From JAICND01 sp040905905 (GTDB taxonomy: Bacteria; Actinomycetota; Acidimicrobiia; Spongiisociales; ZC4RG35): a stretch of 64,000 bases of DNA. The translations under genes were made by a program, and so were the position numbers. The stretch covers positions 55,268 to 119,267 of the forward strand of contig JBBDQN010000032.1 in the NCBI GenBank assembly GCA_040905905.1. Reading direction: 5' to 3'. A model generated the notes under the pieces. That model did no database searches. It was not told where the DNA came from and saw only the letters and a program-made list of their open reading frames with translations. Shown here piece by piece: positions 45,219 through 53,825 of this stretch (position 1 is the stretch's first letter; each line of letters starts with the position of its first letter).

Positions 45219-46363
45219 GACAGCCGGTTGTGGTCCTCGGGGCCACCGGCTCCATCGGACGTCAAACCCTCGACGTCGCTACCCGATTGGGTCTATCTAT
45301 CGCCGGGTTGGCAGCCGGGCGTCCATCGGCCGAGTTCGTGGCTCTAGCTCACGGATATCCGGACGCCGCGCTGGCGGTTGCCGGGGGCAGCCGTGCAGAG
45401 CGGGAAGAGTTCTCCGCCGCCGCGGGGAGACGGCGGATCGAATATGGAACCGAGGCTGTTGTAGATCTCGCGGCTACCGGGGGTGTTGTTGTCGTAAACG
45501 GCATCGTCGGGCTGGCAGGCCTCGGACCGACCCTGGCCGCAGTCACGGCAGGCAACCGGCTGGCCCTGGCGAACAAGGAGTCGTTGGTGGCGGCCGGTGA
45601 CCTGGTGATGACCGCCGTGCGGACCTCAGGGGCCGAGCTGATCCCTGTCGATTCCGAACACTCCGCCATCTTCCAGTGTCTGATCGGCGAGCCCGCCGAT
45701 GAGCTCGCCCGGATCTGGCTCACGGCCAGCGGAGGACCGTTTCGGGAGTGGCCCATGGAGGACCTGGAGAATGTGACGCCGGAACAAGCCCTGCGTCACC
45801 CCAACTGGGAGATGGGTCGTCGTATCACCGTTGATTCGGCCACCCTGGTCAACAAGGGCCTGGAAGTGATCGAGACGCATCGATTGTTCGGGCTGGACTA
45901 CGACATGATCGAGGTGCTCATCCATCCCCAGAGTGTCATCCACTCGATGGTCGAGTTCTCCGACTCCTCGGTCAAGGCCCAGCTGGGACCTCCCGACATG
46001 CGGCTTCCAATCGAATACGCCCTAACCTACCCCGGACGGGGGCCTCGAATAGTTGACGACTTTCAATGGGCAGGCCTCGCCTTGAACTTCGAGGAACCCG
46101 ACCTCAAACGTTTTCCCTGTCTGGGCCTCGGCTACGACGCTGGCCGCGCCGGCGGCTCGGCCCCGGCTGTCTTCAACGCGGCCGACGAGATCGCGGTGGA
46201 AGCGTTTCTCCAGGGTCGGCTTGGCTTCACCGGCATCTCCCGGGTTGTTGCCTCGACGTTGGAGGCCGTCGCGTGGCGGGAGCTGGCCGAGGTGGAGGCG
46301 GTGATGGAGGTCGATAGGGAAGCCCGGCAGACGGCGGCAAGTCTGATCGCCGGAGTTTGTTGA
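45215..46363 (+). CDS. dxr: 1-deoxy-D-xylulose 5-phosphate reductoisomerase
   Basis: 382 residues. NADPH-binding VVLGATGSIGRQTLDV at the N-terminus, ALANKESLVAAGDLV, SEHSAIFQCL and the metal/substrate segment SGGPFREWP; HPNWEMGRRITVDSATLVNKGLEVIE is diagnostic. Second step of the MEP isoprenoid pathway, with ispG 1.2 kb downstream. GTG start overlaps the cdsA stop by 4 bases. Confidence 0.95.
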   Translation: MRQPVVVLGATGSIGRQTLDVATRLGLSIAGLAAGRPSAEFVALAHGYPDAALAVAGGSRAEREEFSAAAGRRRIEYGTEAVVDLAATGGVVVVNGIVGLAGLGPTLAAVTAGNRLALANKESLVAAGDLVMTAVRTSGAELIPVDSEHSAIFQCLIGEPADELARIWLTASGGPFREWPMEDLENVTPEQALRHPNWEMGRRITVDSATLVNKGLEVIETHRLFGLDYDMIEVLIHPQSVIHSMVEFSDSSVKAQLGPPDMRLPIEYALTYPGRGPRIVDDFQWAGLALNFEEPDLKRFPCLGLGYDAGRAGGSAPAVFNAADEIAVEAFLQGRLGFTGISRVVASTLEAVAWRELAEVEAVMEVDREARQTAASLIAGVC

Positions 46364-46429
46364 TGCCAGCCCTGTGAAATAGAGCGGCCAGACGGTTAGC
46401 GTTTGACGTCGTAGTCCAGGAGCCTGAAC

Positions 46430-47542
46430 GTGTTTGGTGCCATCGGCGGAATCGTCGCCATCATCTTTTTCGTGACCGCCCACGAATTCGGCCACTTCAT
46501 CGCGGCCAAAGCGGTCGGCATCAAGGCCACCGAGTTCTTTTTCGGATTCGGTCCCAAGCTCTGGTCGTTCAAGCGGGGTGAGACCGAATACGGCATCAAG
46601 GCCATTCCACTGGGCGGCTACGTCCGGGTGGTGGGTATGAACCCCCTTGAGGAGGTCGCTCCCGAAGACGAGGGACGCACCTATCGCGACCGACCCTTCT
46701 GGAAAAAGTCGGTCGTCGTACTTGCCGGGGTCGGTATGAACTTCCTGATCGCCTATTTCATGTTCGCGGGAGTTCTGCTGGCGACCGGCATCCCGCTCGG
46801 ACCGACCACGACAATCGAAGTGGTGGTCCCGACTCTGGCCGATGGGACTCCAACGCCGGCGACCAAGGCGGGAATCCAACCCGGTGACCGGATCGCTGCG
46901 GTCGACGGCGTGCCGACACCCGATTGGGAGGCTGTGGCCGCAGCGCTGTCCACCCGTCCGGGTGAAGAGGTGGAAATCACCGTGCAACGCGGCGAGCAGA
47001 TGGTCGATCTGACCACGGTTTTGGCAGTTTCGGAGGACCCTAACGGGGAGGAGAGGGGTTTCCTGGGGGTCGCTCCGATGAGCGAGATCCGCCAGGTTGG
47101 GATCCTCGAGGCAGGCCGTCTCGGGGGACGACAACTGGGTATCGCGGTGGGCCTGACCTTCGATGTGTTGGGCCGGATCGTGCAGCCAGAGACCCTGGGC
47201 CGTTTGGCCGGCGTGCTGGTTGGCAACACCGAAATCCCTGATGAAATCCGGCCCGTGAGCCCGATCGGGATCGGCGCCATCGGCGCCCAGGTCGACGAGT
47301 TGGGTGTTGCCTCCTTCATGGTGTTGCTGGCCTCCGTCAACGTCATGCTCGGTACCCTCAATGTCTTACCCCTCTATCCGCTCGATGGTGGGCACTTTGC
47401 GGTAGCCCTCTTCGAGAAGATCTTCCGTCGCCGGGTCGATGTCCGGGTGTTGGCCCCGGTGGCGGCGTTGGTGATCGGCCTGGTCGGTTTCCTCGGCCTC
47501 GTCGCGATCATCCTCGACATCGTCAACCCGATCGACCTCTAG
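46430..47542 (+). CDS. rseP: Site-2 protease RseP-like zinc metalloprotease
   Basis: 370 residues. Active-site HEFGH in FVTAHEFGHFIAAK (about residues 18-22), one PDZ domain in the middle (KAGIQPGDRIAAVDGVPTP) and the second metal motif LNVLPLYPLDGGHF near 310. Intramembrane cleavage of anti-sigma factors or remnant signal peptides. Starts at GTG 46430, 66 bases after dxr; its stop shares a base with the ispG start. Confidence 0.93.
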   Translation: MFGAIGGIVAIIFFVTAHEFGHFIAAKAVGIKATEFFFGFGPKLWSFKRGETEYGIKAIPLGGYVRVVGMNPLEEVAPEDEGRTYRDRPFWKKSVVVLAGVGMNFLIAYFMFAGVLLATGIPLGPTTTIEVVVPTLADGTPTPATKAGIQPGDRIAAVDGVPTPDWEAVAAALSTRPGEEVEITVQRGEQMVDLTTVLAVSEDPNGEERGFLGVAPMSEIRQVGILEAGRLGGRQLGIAVGLTFDVLGRIVQPETLGRLAGVLVGNTEIPDEIRPVSPIGIGAIGAQVDELGVASFMVLLASVNVMLGTLNVLPLYPLDGGHFAVALFEKIFRRRVDVRVLAPVAALVIGLVGFLGLVAIILDIVNPIDL

Positions 47543-48747
47543 TGGTAGCGCGCCGCAGGTCGCGTCAACTACAGGTAGGGGCCGTGGCCGTCGGGGGCGA
47601 TGCTCCGGTCACCGTGCAGTCGATGTGCACAACCAAAACCGCCGACGTGGACGGCACTCTCGCTCAGGTTTACGCGTTGAAGGGTGCCGGAGCCGACATC
47701 GTCCGTATCACCTGCAACGACGTCGAAGCGGCCCAGGGACTCGCCGAAATCGTGCCTCGTTCGCCAGTGCCGATCATCGCTGATATCCACTTCCAGTACC
47801 GGTTGGCCCTGGCAGCTCTGGAGGCCGGGGTGCAGGGGCTGCGTCTCAATCCCGGCAACATCCGCAACGAGGAGCACATCAAGACCGTCGCCCGGGAGGC
47901 CAAAGACCGCGGCGTGCCCATTCGGGTCGGGGTAAATGCCGGGTCGCTCGACAAGGACCTCCTCCAGAAATATGAGGCGCCGGTGGCCGAAGCCCTGGTG
48001 GAATCGGCGCTCAAGGAGGTTCGATATCTAGAAGAGGTCGACTTCTTCGACATCAAGATCTCGGTCAAACACTCCAACGTCCCGACGATGATCGAGTCTT
48101 ACCGGTTGCTCGCTGACGCGGTTGAGTATCCCCTCCACCTCGGAGTAACCGAGGCAGGTCCGCTCCCCGGGGGGTTGATCAAGTCGGTGGCCGGGATCTC
48201 CACCTTGTTGATGGAAGGCATCGGCGACACCATCCGTTTCTCGTTGACCGCCGACCCGGTCGAAGAGGCCAAGGCCGGTCGACAACTGTTGGAGTACCTG
48301 GGGTTGCGCGAGCGGAAAGGACTCGACCTCATCGCTTGTCCATCTTGTGGCCGGGCCGAGGTCGACGTGATACGGGTGGCCAACGAGGCCCAGAGGGCCT
48401 TGGAGGCCCTGAACCTCCCGATCCAAGTGGCGGTGATGGGATGCGTCGTCAACGGTCCCGGTGAGGCGAGAGAGGCCGATCTCGGGATAGCCGCCGGCCG
48501 GGGCCGCGGCCATCTATTTGTAAAGGGCCAGGTGGTGCGGGTGGTGCCGGAGGCGGACATGGTGTCTGCCCTGGTGGAGGAGGCCAAACGACTGGTCGAT
48601 GAAGGGGTTGAGGCCCGTCTGGCAGCTGCCGACAAAGACGCCGCCGCGATTGCCGAAGCCGACCGTGGGGACCTGATCAATATCCAGGGCGACATCAACC
48701 ACGTCGAGATCAAGCGGAAGGCAGTAGCCGAGACGGCGAAGGGGTAG
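47542..48747 (+). CDS. ispG: 4-hydroxy-3-methylbut-2-en-1-yl diphosphate synthase
   Basis: 401 residues. TIM barrel with VTVQSMCTTKTADVDGTLAQ and the second domain carrying the [4Fe-4S] cysteines ACPSC and MGCVVNGPGEA. Later step of the MEP pathway, paired with dxr. Needs a reduced electron donor. GTG start at 47542. A Lys/Ala-rich C-terminal tail of about 50 residues follows the core. Confidence 0.95.
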   Translation: MVARRRSRQLQVGAVAVGGDAPVTVQSMCTTKTADVDGTLAQVYALKGAGADIVRITCNDVEAAQGLAEIVPRSPVPIIADIHFQYRLALAALEAGVQGLRLNPGNIRNEEHIKTVAREAKDRGVPIRVGVNAGSLDKDLLQKYEAPVAEALVESALKEVRYLEEVDFFDIKISVKHSNVPTMIESYRLLADAVEYPLHLGVTEAGPLPGGLIKSVAGISTLLMEGIGDTIRFSLTADPVEEAKAGRQLLEYLGLRERKGLDLIACPSCGRAEVDVIRVANEAQRALEALNLPIQVAVMGCVVNGPGEAREADLGIAAGRGRGHLFVKGQVVRVVPEADMVSALVEEAKRLVDEGVEARLAAADKDAAAIAEADRGDLINIQGDINHVEIKRKAVAETAKG

Positions 48748-48763
48748 AGGTTTGAGCGCGCTC

Positions 48764-48821
48764 GTTTCTCCCCCCAGGAGCAAAGCGACGTAGGCGGGAG
48801 TACGGCGAAGCCGGGAGGGGG
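48764..48821 (+). repeat. Intergenic hairpin repeat, copy 1
   Basis: 58 bases beginning GTTTCTCCCCCCAGGAG and ending GGCGAAGCCGGGAGGGG. It differs from copy 2 at about three positions. The first stem (CTCCCCCCA against TAGGCGGGAG) is partly decayed. Confidence 0.8.
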
Positions 48822-48965
48822 ATCGCCACCCAACTCGGGAGAGTGGTTGCCGCAGGTGATCAACTGGGTGATGCAGTCGACGACAAGGGCCTGAAGGAAA
48901 TTGGCGGGCCGACGTGAACCGGCGACTTGGGGTCGATGCGGTATCCGAGTTGGTGGATAGCGACG

Positions 48966-49024
48966 GTTTCTCCCCCCAGGAGCGAAGCGACGTTGGGGGG
49001 AGTACGGCGAAGCCGGGAGGGGGG
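48966..49024 (+). repeat. Intergenic hairpin repeat, copy 2
   Basis: Same unit as copy 1, 202 bases downstream. CTCCCCCCA pairs perfectly with TGGGGGGAG around a GGAGCGAAGCGACGT loop, then comes a small GGCGAAGCC palindrome. REP-like architecture. Confidence 0.8.
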
Positions 49025-49059
49025 TGGCGAACCCGTGGAACTGGCTTCGGACAGCTTCG

Positions 49060-49133
49060 CCGCCCCCTCCGCCACTTCGTGGCACCTCCCCCAACGCTCA
49101 CTCCGTTCGCTGGGGGAGGAAACGGGATGGCTT
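49060..49133 (-). repeat. Intergenic hairpin repeat, inverted diverged copy 3
   Basis: Read on the minus strand it starts GTTTCCTCCCCCAGCGAACG, pairs CCTCCCCCA with TGGGGGAGG and continues with CACGAAGTG and a G-rich end. It has the same plan as copies 1 and 2 with a different loop. Confidence 0.6.
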
Positions 49134-49248
49134 CGGTCAGATGGGTGACAGCGACCGGTCCTTTGTCCCTGTCTGTCCAGATGACCCGGATCCGCTGGGA
49201 AGAAAACACGCCGTGCGGCCGCAACACGGCCTCTACCCTCGTGGCCTC

Positions 49249-50952
49249 ATGCGTTGGTCACAGGCGTTCATACCCACCTTGCGGGACGATCCTGCCGAGG
49301 CAGAGGCGGTAAGCCACAAGTTGCTCGTTCGCGCCGGGTACATCCGCCAGCTTTCCGCCGGTCATTATTCGATGCTTCCCCTCGGTCAGCGGGTGCGCGC
49401 CAACATCGACCGGATCATCCGGGAGGAGATGGACCGGATCGGTGGCCAACAATTCCATCTCGCGGCTCTCCATCCAGGAGAGATCTGGAAGAAATCGGGT
49501 CGATGGGAGCTGATTGGGGAGGAGATGTTCAAGTTCAAGGACCGCAAGGGGGCCGACAACGCCCTCGGCTTTACCCACGAGGAAGTGATGGCACTAATCG
49601 CCACCGAGCTTTCCTCATATCGGCAGCTTCCGCAGATTTGGTATCAGATCCAGACCAAGTTCCGGGACGAACCGCGTCCCAAAGGAGGGGTCCTTCGGGT
49701 TCGCGAGTTCACCATGAAGGACTCGTACTCCCTCGATGCAGATCTAGCCGGGCTCGACCATGCCTTTGACCTCCACTACGGCGCCTACAAAGGCATCTTC
49801 GCGCGTTTCGGTGTGAAAGCGATCGACGTTGAAGCCTCGTCAGGAGCAATGGGGGGAAGTCAGTCGATCGAGTTCATGGTGCGAAGTCTTGCCGGGGAAG
49901 ATTGGATCGTTTCGTGCACCCGCTGCGACTACCGCGCCAACCTCGAGCGAGCCGTATCTCACCTCCCCGGCATCGAGGACCAGTCGGACCAACCGCTCGA
50001 GGAGTTCCCCACGCCCGATATCGGCACAATTGCTGCCCTGGCCCGTGCCTTTCCCGACGTTGCCCCGCAGGAGCGCCAGATCAAGACTCTCGTTTACATG
50101 ATCGATGATCATTTGACCCTGGTCCTGCTGCGGGGCGATCACGAACTGCTCGAGCAGAAGCTGGTCGACACCACTGCTTCCACCAGGATCAGGGCCGCCC
50201 AGCCCGACGAGATCAAGAAGGCTCTCGGCGCTTCGGCCGGAAGCCTCGGGGCGGTGGCTGTTAACGATCTACCGGTGATCGCCGACAACTCCCTTGAGGG
50301 CCGCTTCAACATGGTCACCGGCGCCAACAAGGACGATCGCCATTTCAAAGGCGTCGATGTCGCCAGGGATATCAATGTCGGCAAATGGGCCGACCTGCGC
50401 ACGATCAAAGATGGGCAAGCCTGCATCCGTTGTGGATCACCGCTCGAGATCTGGAGGGGCATCGAGGTCGGTCATATCTTCAAGCTCGGGACCAGGTACT
50501 CCGAGGCGATGGGCGCCTTTGTCCAGGACGAGAACGGTGAGTCGCGGCCAATCATCATGGGGTCCTACGGCATCGGTCTCGAGCGCAACATGGCCGCCAT
50601 CGTGGAGGCCTCTCACGACGAAAAAGGGATCATCTGGCCAGCGTCGGTTGCGCCGTATGCCGTGGTGGTGACCGTTCTCAGGGCCGATGATCCCGCGACA
50701 ATGGCGGCGGCGGAGGCACTCTACGGTGACCTGACTGAAGCCGGTATCGAGACCCTGATCGACGATCGACTGGATCGGCCCGGGGTCAAGTTCGCCGATG
50801 CCGAATTGATCGGCATCCCGTTCCGGGCAACGGTCGGCCCCAAAGGGGTTGCCGCGGGCACTGTCGAAGTGACCGTCCGGGCAGGACTAAGCACGGAGGA
50901 TGTGCCGATGGGTGAAGCAGTCGACCGGCTTGCGACTCTTTTAGGCAACTGA
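49249..50952 (+). CDS. proS: Prolyl-tRNA synthetase
   Basis: 567 residues, the bacterial type with an editing insertion. Class II motifs are visible: MLPLGQRVRANIDRIIREEM (motif 1 region), RDEPRPKGGVLRVREFTMKDSYS (motif 2) and GSYGIGLERNMAAIVE (motif 3); the YbaK-like insertion spans about 225-385 and the anticodon domain is C-terminal. ATG 49249 gives the standard start MRWSQAFIPTLRDDPAEAE; the long frame from 49024 is rejected. Confidence 0.95.
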   Translation: MRWSQAFIPTLRDDPAEAEAVSHKLLVRAGYIRQLSAGHYSMLPLGQRVRANIDRIIREEMDRIGGQQFHLAALHPGEIWKKSGRWELIGEEMFKFKDRKGADNALGFTHEEVMALIATELSSYRQLPQIWYQIQTKFRDEPRPKGGVLRVREFTMKDSYSLDADLAGLDHAFDLHYGAYKGIFARFGVKAIDVEASSGAMGGSQSIEFMVRSLAGEDWIVSCTRCDYRANLERAVSHLPGIEDQSDQPLEEFPTPDIGTIAALARAFPDVAPQERQIKTLVYMIDDHLTLVLLRGDHELLEQKLVDTTASTRIRAAQPDEIKKALGASAGSLGAVAVNDLPVIADNSLEGRFNMVTGANKDDRHFKGVDVARDINVGKWADLRTIKDGQACIRCGSPLEIWRGIEVGHIFKLGTRYSEAMGAFVQDENGESRPIIMGSYGIGLERNMAAIVEASHDEKGIIWPASVAPYAVVVTVLRADDPATMAAAEALYGDLTEAGIETLIDDRLDRPGVKFADAELIGIPFRATVGPKGVAAGTVEVTVRAGLSTEDVPMGEAVDRLATLLGN

Positions 50953-51016
50953 CAAATCCTGGGGCGCACCACCCCTACCTGATAGCGTTTCATCAACCGA
51001 TTGGAGGTTGCAAACA

Positions 51017-51202
51017 ATGCGCAGGGGACGCCCCGTCCTGGGTGCCTTCGGAGGATTGCTTTTCGGCATCGGTGTTGCGGTCCTCATCCAGCAATACGGG
51101 CTGTGGCCGCTCGATCCACTTCTTGCCTACGGGCTGCCGGCCCTCTTCCTGTTGTTGGGAATCCTGTTTGCCCGCTGGGCCCCCTTCGGGGGTCGATCAT
51201 GA
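51017..51202 (+). CDS. Small two-helix membrane protein
   Basis: 61 residues with two hydrophobic segments (VLGAFGGLLFGIGVAVLIQQ and LLAYGLPALFLLLGILFA) joined by YGLWPLDP. GGAGG (51003-51007) is 10 bases before the ATG. The stop overlaps the ATG of the next gene, so the two form a unit. Resembles short membrane proteins I have seen in actinobacteria next to a larger secreted partner; function unknown. Confidence 0.75.
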   Translation: MRRGRPVLGAFGGLLFGIGVAVLIQQYGLWPLDPLLAYGLPALFLLLGILFARWAPFGGRS

Positions 51203-51765
51203 GATTCAGCCGAACAATCATCGTGGCCTCGATCGGCGGGCTGGTGGTCATGGGAGCGAGCACATCGTTGGCTGGGTTCCTTTCAGGCGGATGCACCGTG
51301 TCAGCCACTAGCGATCTCGACAGCACCAATATGACCGACGCAACCAGTTCCAACCCGTTTGACATCGATGCCGAAGGGTCCATCAGTTGGATCGCCACCT
51401 CATCCGAGGCGATCATGGACCACACATGGACGATCTATGTCAACATCGGCGGGTTTGCGGTGCCGGTTGCCAAGGGGGGCGATCCCAACACGGCCGGAAC
51501 TCTCAGTTCCGTCGACTCGAAGACGATTCCCGAACTGGTCCAGAGAGCCAAAGACCAAGGCGTGGCGGGAGCCGAGCTTCTCGGCGGGTTGCGTGGGATC
51601 TACCGGGTCTATGGCAACATCACCGGGACCTCCAGGTGTTTTGGCGACGCCTACGTCAACATCAAGGGGAATCCGCTCAGCGAGACTCCGGGCCAGGTCG
51701 CAGGAGGTCTCGCCCTCCTCGGCGCGGTCATACTGGCCTTGTCGGGAGTAGCTAAGGAACCGTGA
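51199..51765 (+). CDS. Exported membrane-anchored protein of unknown function
   Basis: 188 residues. N-terminal signal or membrane segment (TIIVASIGGLVVMGASTSLA), an extracytoplasmic domain of about 130 residues with two cysteines (GGCTVSATS and TSRCFGDAYV) that could form a disulfide, and a C-terminal helix (AGGLALLGAVILALSGVA). Coupled to the small membrane gene upstream by 4 bases. Its last 14 bases overlap the convergent fdhD gene. Not recognised. Confidence 0.75.
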   Translation: MRFSRTIIVASIGGLVVMGASTSLAGFLSGGCTVSATSDLDSTNMTDATSSNPFDIDAEGSISWIATSSEAIMDHTWTIYVNIGGFAVPVAKGGDPNTAGTLSSVDSKTIPELVQRAKDQGVAGAELLGGLRGIYRVYGNITGTSRCFGDAYVNIKGNPLSETPGQVAGGLALLGAVILALSGVAKEP

Positions 51766-52543
51766 CGCGACTCGCTCCCGAGTAGATCACCAGCTTCTCG
51801 TCCCGAACGAAGCCCGCCAGGGTCATGCCCAGGTCGCGGGCGAGTTCAACTGCTAACGACGACGCCGCCGACACTCCTGCCACCACCGGGATTCCGGCCA
51901 CCGCGGCCTTCTGGGTGATCTCGAAGGAGACCCGGCCCGACACCATGAGGATGACCTCACCCAGAGGCCATTGTCGCCTGGCGAGGTTGCCGATGGCCTT
52001 GTCGGTGGCGTTGTGGCGGCCGATGTCCTCGGCGGCCGCCAGCAAGTCTCCCGATCTCGAGAAGATCGCTGCCCCGTGCAAACCGCCGGTGGCGGCGAAG
52101 GTCGGTTGGGCGCCGGCCAGAAGATCGGGCAGGGTACGCAGAAAGCCAAAGGTGAGCCTGGGCCCCAGTGGCACGGGCCGCGCCGCCACGCGAACGGCAT
52201 CGATCGACGCCTTTCCACAAACACCGCATGAGGAGGTGGTGTAGGCGTTACGACGGAACTGTTCCGGGTCGACGTGGACCCCGGGAGCCAGGTCGAGGCG
52301 AAAACGGTCGCCGTCTCCTTCGTTGGTGACTCCGGTCACCTCGGTGGGTGACAAGACAATGCCCTCGGTCAGCGCAAATCCGAGCACCAGATCGGCCTCC
52401 TGCCCGGGGGTTCTCATCAAAACCGCCAGCGGAACTCCGTCGAGGCGTATCTCCATCGGCTCTTCGACCACGACTATGTCCTTATCGGGTCTTGCCCGGC
52501 CGCCAGCCACCCGCACGATTTCGACCTGAGCTATCGGCTCCAC
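51752..52543 (-). CDS. fdhD: Formate dehydrogenase accessory sulfurtransferase FdhD
   Basis: 263 residues. The conserved cysteine loop TSSCGVCGKASID (Cys about 109 and 112), EDIGRHNATDKAIG and SGRVSFEITQKAAVAGIP are diagnostic. It transfers sulfur to bis-MGD molybdenum cofactor so that formate dehydrogenase-type enzymes become active. The only molybdoenzyme in view is at 21.4-23.4 kb. Divergent from serC, with 47 bases between starts. Confidence 0.94.
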   Translation of the reverse strand: MEPIAQVEIVRVAGGRARPDKDIVVVEEPMEIRLDGVPLAVLMRTPGQEADLVLGFALTEGIVLSPTEVTGVTNEGDGDRFRLDLAPGVHVDPEQFRRNAYTTSSCGVCGKASIDAVRVAARPVPLGPRLTFGFLRTLPDLLAGAQPTFAATGGLHGAAIFSRSGDLLAAAEDIGRHNATDKAIGNLARRQWPLGEVILMVSGRVSFEITQKAAVAGIPVVAGVSAASSLAVELARDLGMTLAGFVRDEKLVIYSGASRVTVP

Positions 52544-52556
52544 TTCCTCAACCTAG

Positions 52557-52590
52557 TTCCGTCTTCCGTCTTCCGTCTACCGTCTTCGCT
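52557..52590. repeat. Seven-base tandem repeat directly before serC
   Basis: TTCCGTC is repeated three times, followed by TACCGTC and TTCGCT, ending at the base before the serC ATG. It replaces the ribosome-binding region and could vary in copy number by slippage. Confidence 0.75.
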
Positions 52591-53670
52591 ATGCGCGTCC
52601 ACAACTTCGGTGCCGGGCCCTGCACCCTCCCATTGGAGGTGCTGGAGGAGGCTCAGGCCGAGTTTGTCGACTTTGCCGGTACGGGCATGTCGGTCATGGA
52701 GTTGTCACACCGCTCGCCCGAATACGAGGCCGTTCATGAGGAAGCGCTGGGTTTGACCCGCGAGGTAGCCGAGGCCCCTCCCGACTTCGAGGTTCTCTTC
52801 ATCCAGGGCGGCGCCACTCTCCAATTCGCCATGGTGCCGATGAATCTTCTGCACCCGGGGGAAAAGGCCGGATACGTGGTTTCCGGATCCTGGGGGAAGA
52901 GAGCCCTGGAGGACGCCGGACCCCATGGAGCGGTCTACCCGGCCTGGGATGGCAAGGCCGACAGCTACACGCGAATGCCGGCCCCTAATGAGGTTGCTGT
53001 CCAACCGGGCACCCGGTACCTACACATCACCACCAATGAAACGATCGGCGGTATACGTTTGGTCGAACTTCCCGAGGTGGAAGTGCCGCTGGTAGCAGAC
53101 ATGTCCAGCGACTATCTGGCCCGTCCCATCTCCTGGGACCGATACGACCTGGTGTACGGGGGAGTCCAGAAGAACCTCGCACCCGCTGGCATGGCCGTGG
53201 TCTTCGCTCGCAAGTCGGCATTGGTCGGCGCCGGTACCGACCTTGGCTCATTTCTCCGCTATGGCTGGCACGCCGAGAACCGCTCGCTCGGCAATACCCC
53301 TCCCATGTTCGCCATCTACTTGATGGGAAAGGTGCTCAAGCTGATCAAGTCGAAAGGCGGGGTCAGGGGACTGGAAGCGGAGGCGGCCGCCAAAGCCGGC
53401 GTGCTTTACTCGGCGATCGACGGGAGCGATGGCTACTACCGCAGTCCCGTGGCACTTGCCGACAGATCCCACATGAACATCGTCTTCCGATTACCTGATG
53501 AGGAGGTTGAGGGCCGGTTCCTCGGCGAAGCATCGGATGCCAACTTCATCGGTCTGAAGGGTCATCGCAGCGTGGGCGGTTGCCGAGCGAGCATCTACGC
53601 CGCCCTTCCCATGTCGTCGGTGGAAGAACTGGCGGGGTTCATGTCTTCCTTCCGGGCCTCCAACGGCTGA
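52591..53670 (+). CDS. serC: Phosphoserine aminotransferase
   Basis: 359 residues, PLP fold type I. VHNFGAGPCTLPLEVLEEAQ at the N-terminus, GTGMSVMELSHRSPEY, the PLP lysine in YGGVQKNLAPAG (about residue 190) and the C-terminal RASIYAALP. Makes 3-phosphoserine in serine synthesis. Upstream sequence is a TTCCGTC tandem repeat with no ribosome-binding site; the longer frame overlapping fdhD is rejected. Confidence 0.95.
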   Translation: MRVHNFGAGPCTLPLEVLEEAQAEFVDFAGTGMSVMELSHRSPEYEAVHEEALGLTREVAEAPPDFEVLFIQGGATLQFAMVPMNLLHPGEKAGYVVSGSWGKRALEDAGPHGAVYPAWDGKADSYTRMPAPNEVAVQPGTRYLHITTNETIGGIRLVELPEVEVPLVADMSSDYLARPISWDRYDLVYGGVQKNLAPAGMAVVFARKSALVGAGTDLGSFLRYGWHAENRSLGNTPPMFAIYLMGKVLKLIKSKGGVRGLEAEAAAKAGVLYSAIDGSDGYYRSPVALADRSHMNIVFRLPDEEVEGRFLGEASDANFIGLKGHRSVGGCRASIYAALPMSSVEELAGFMSSFRASNG

Positions 53671-53683
53671 GCCCGGGCAGGGT

Positions 53684-53689
53684 TATAAT
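53684..53689 (+). promoter_or_regulatory. -10 element for the rimP-nusA-infB operon
   Basis: A perfect TATAAT in very GC-rich surroundings, 14 bases after the serC stop. A clear -35 is lacking. Transcription would begin near 53696, giving a leader of about 130 bases that contains a hairpin. Confidence 0.55.
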
Positions 53690-53719
53690 CCTCCGGCCAA
53701 GTTAAGGACGCTTTCGTTG

Positions 53720-53744
53720 AGAGGTGGGCGCCCGGTCCACCTCT
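53720..53744 (+). promoter_or_regulatory. Leader hairpin upstream of rimP (attenuator-like)
   Basis: AGAGGTGG (53720-53727) pairs exactly with CCACCTCT (53737-53744); the loop contains GGGCGCCC-type self-complementary sequence, and a TT follows. It lies in the long leader of an operon encoding NusA, so feedback on termination is plausible but unproven. Confidence 0.5.
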
Positions 53745-53825
53745 TTACTGTTTCGACAGGACGAGGTTTGCTCGGTCGGGACCCCGTCCTATTGGCGCGT
53801 TCTGAGGTTGTGGATAGAGAGAAGA

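Larger units (their letters stand above)
48748..49248. other. 501-base intergenic region between ispG and proS with hairpin repeats
   Basis: No convincing gene. It contains two near-identical direct repeats (48764-48821 and 48966-49024) and a diverged inverted third unit (49060-49133). No T-box features (no specifier stem, no AGGGTGGNACCGCG-type sequence) were found upstream of proS. An open frame from 49024 into proS encodes repeat-derived Pro/Arg-rich sequence and is probably not translated. Confidence 0.7.

Noticed and set aside
48764..49133. Possible CRISPR array upstream of proS
   Set aside because: Only three units, unequal spacing, one inverted, internal hairpins and no cas genes.
49024..49248. 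75-residue N-terminal extension of ProRS
   Set aside because: It translates the intergenic hairpin repeats; prolyl-tRNA synthetases begin at the MRWSQAFIPTLRDD segment.
49100..49248. T-box riboswitch upstream of proS
   Set aside because: No T-box bulge consensus, specifier loop or terminator/antiterminator pair could be found.
50960..50985. Terminator after proS
   Set aside because: GGGG-N7-CCCC is short and not followed by a T-run; too weak to call.
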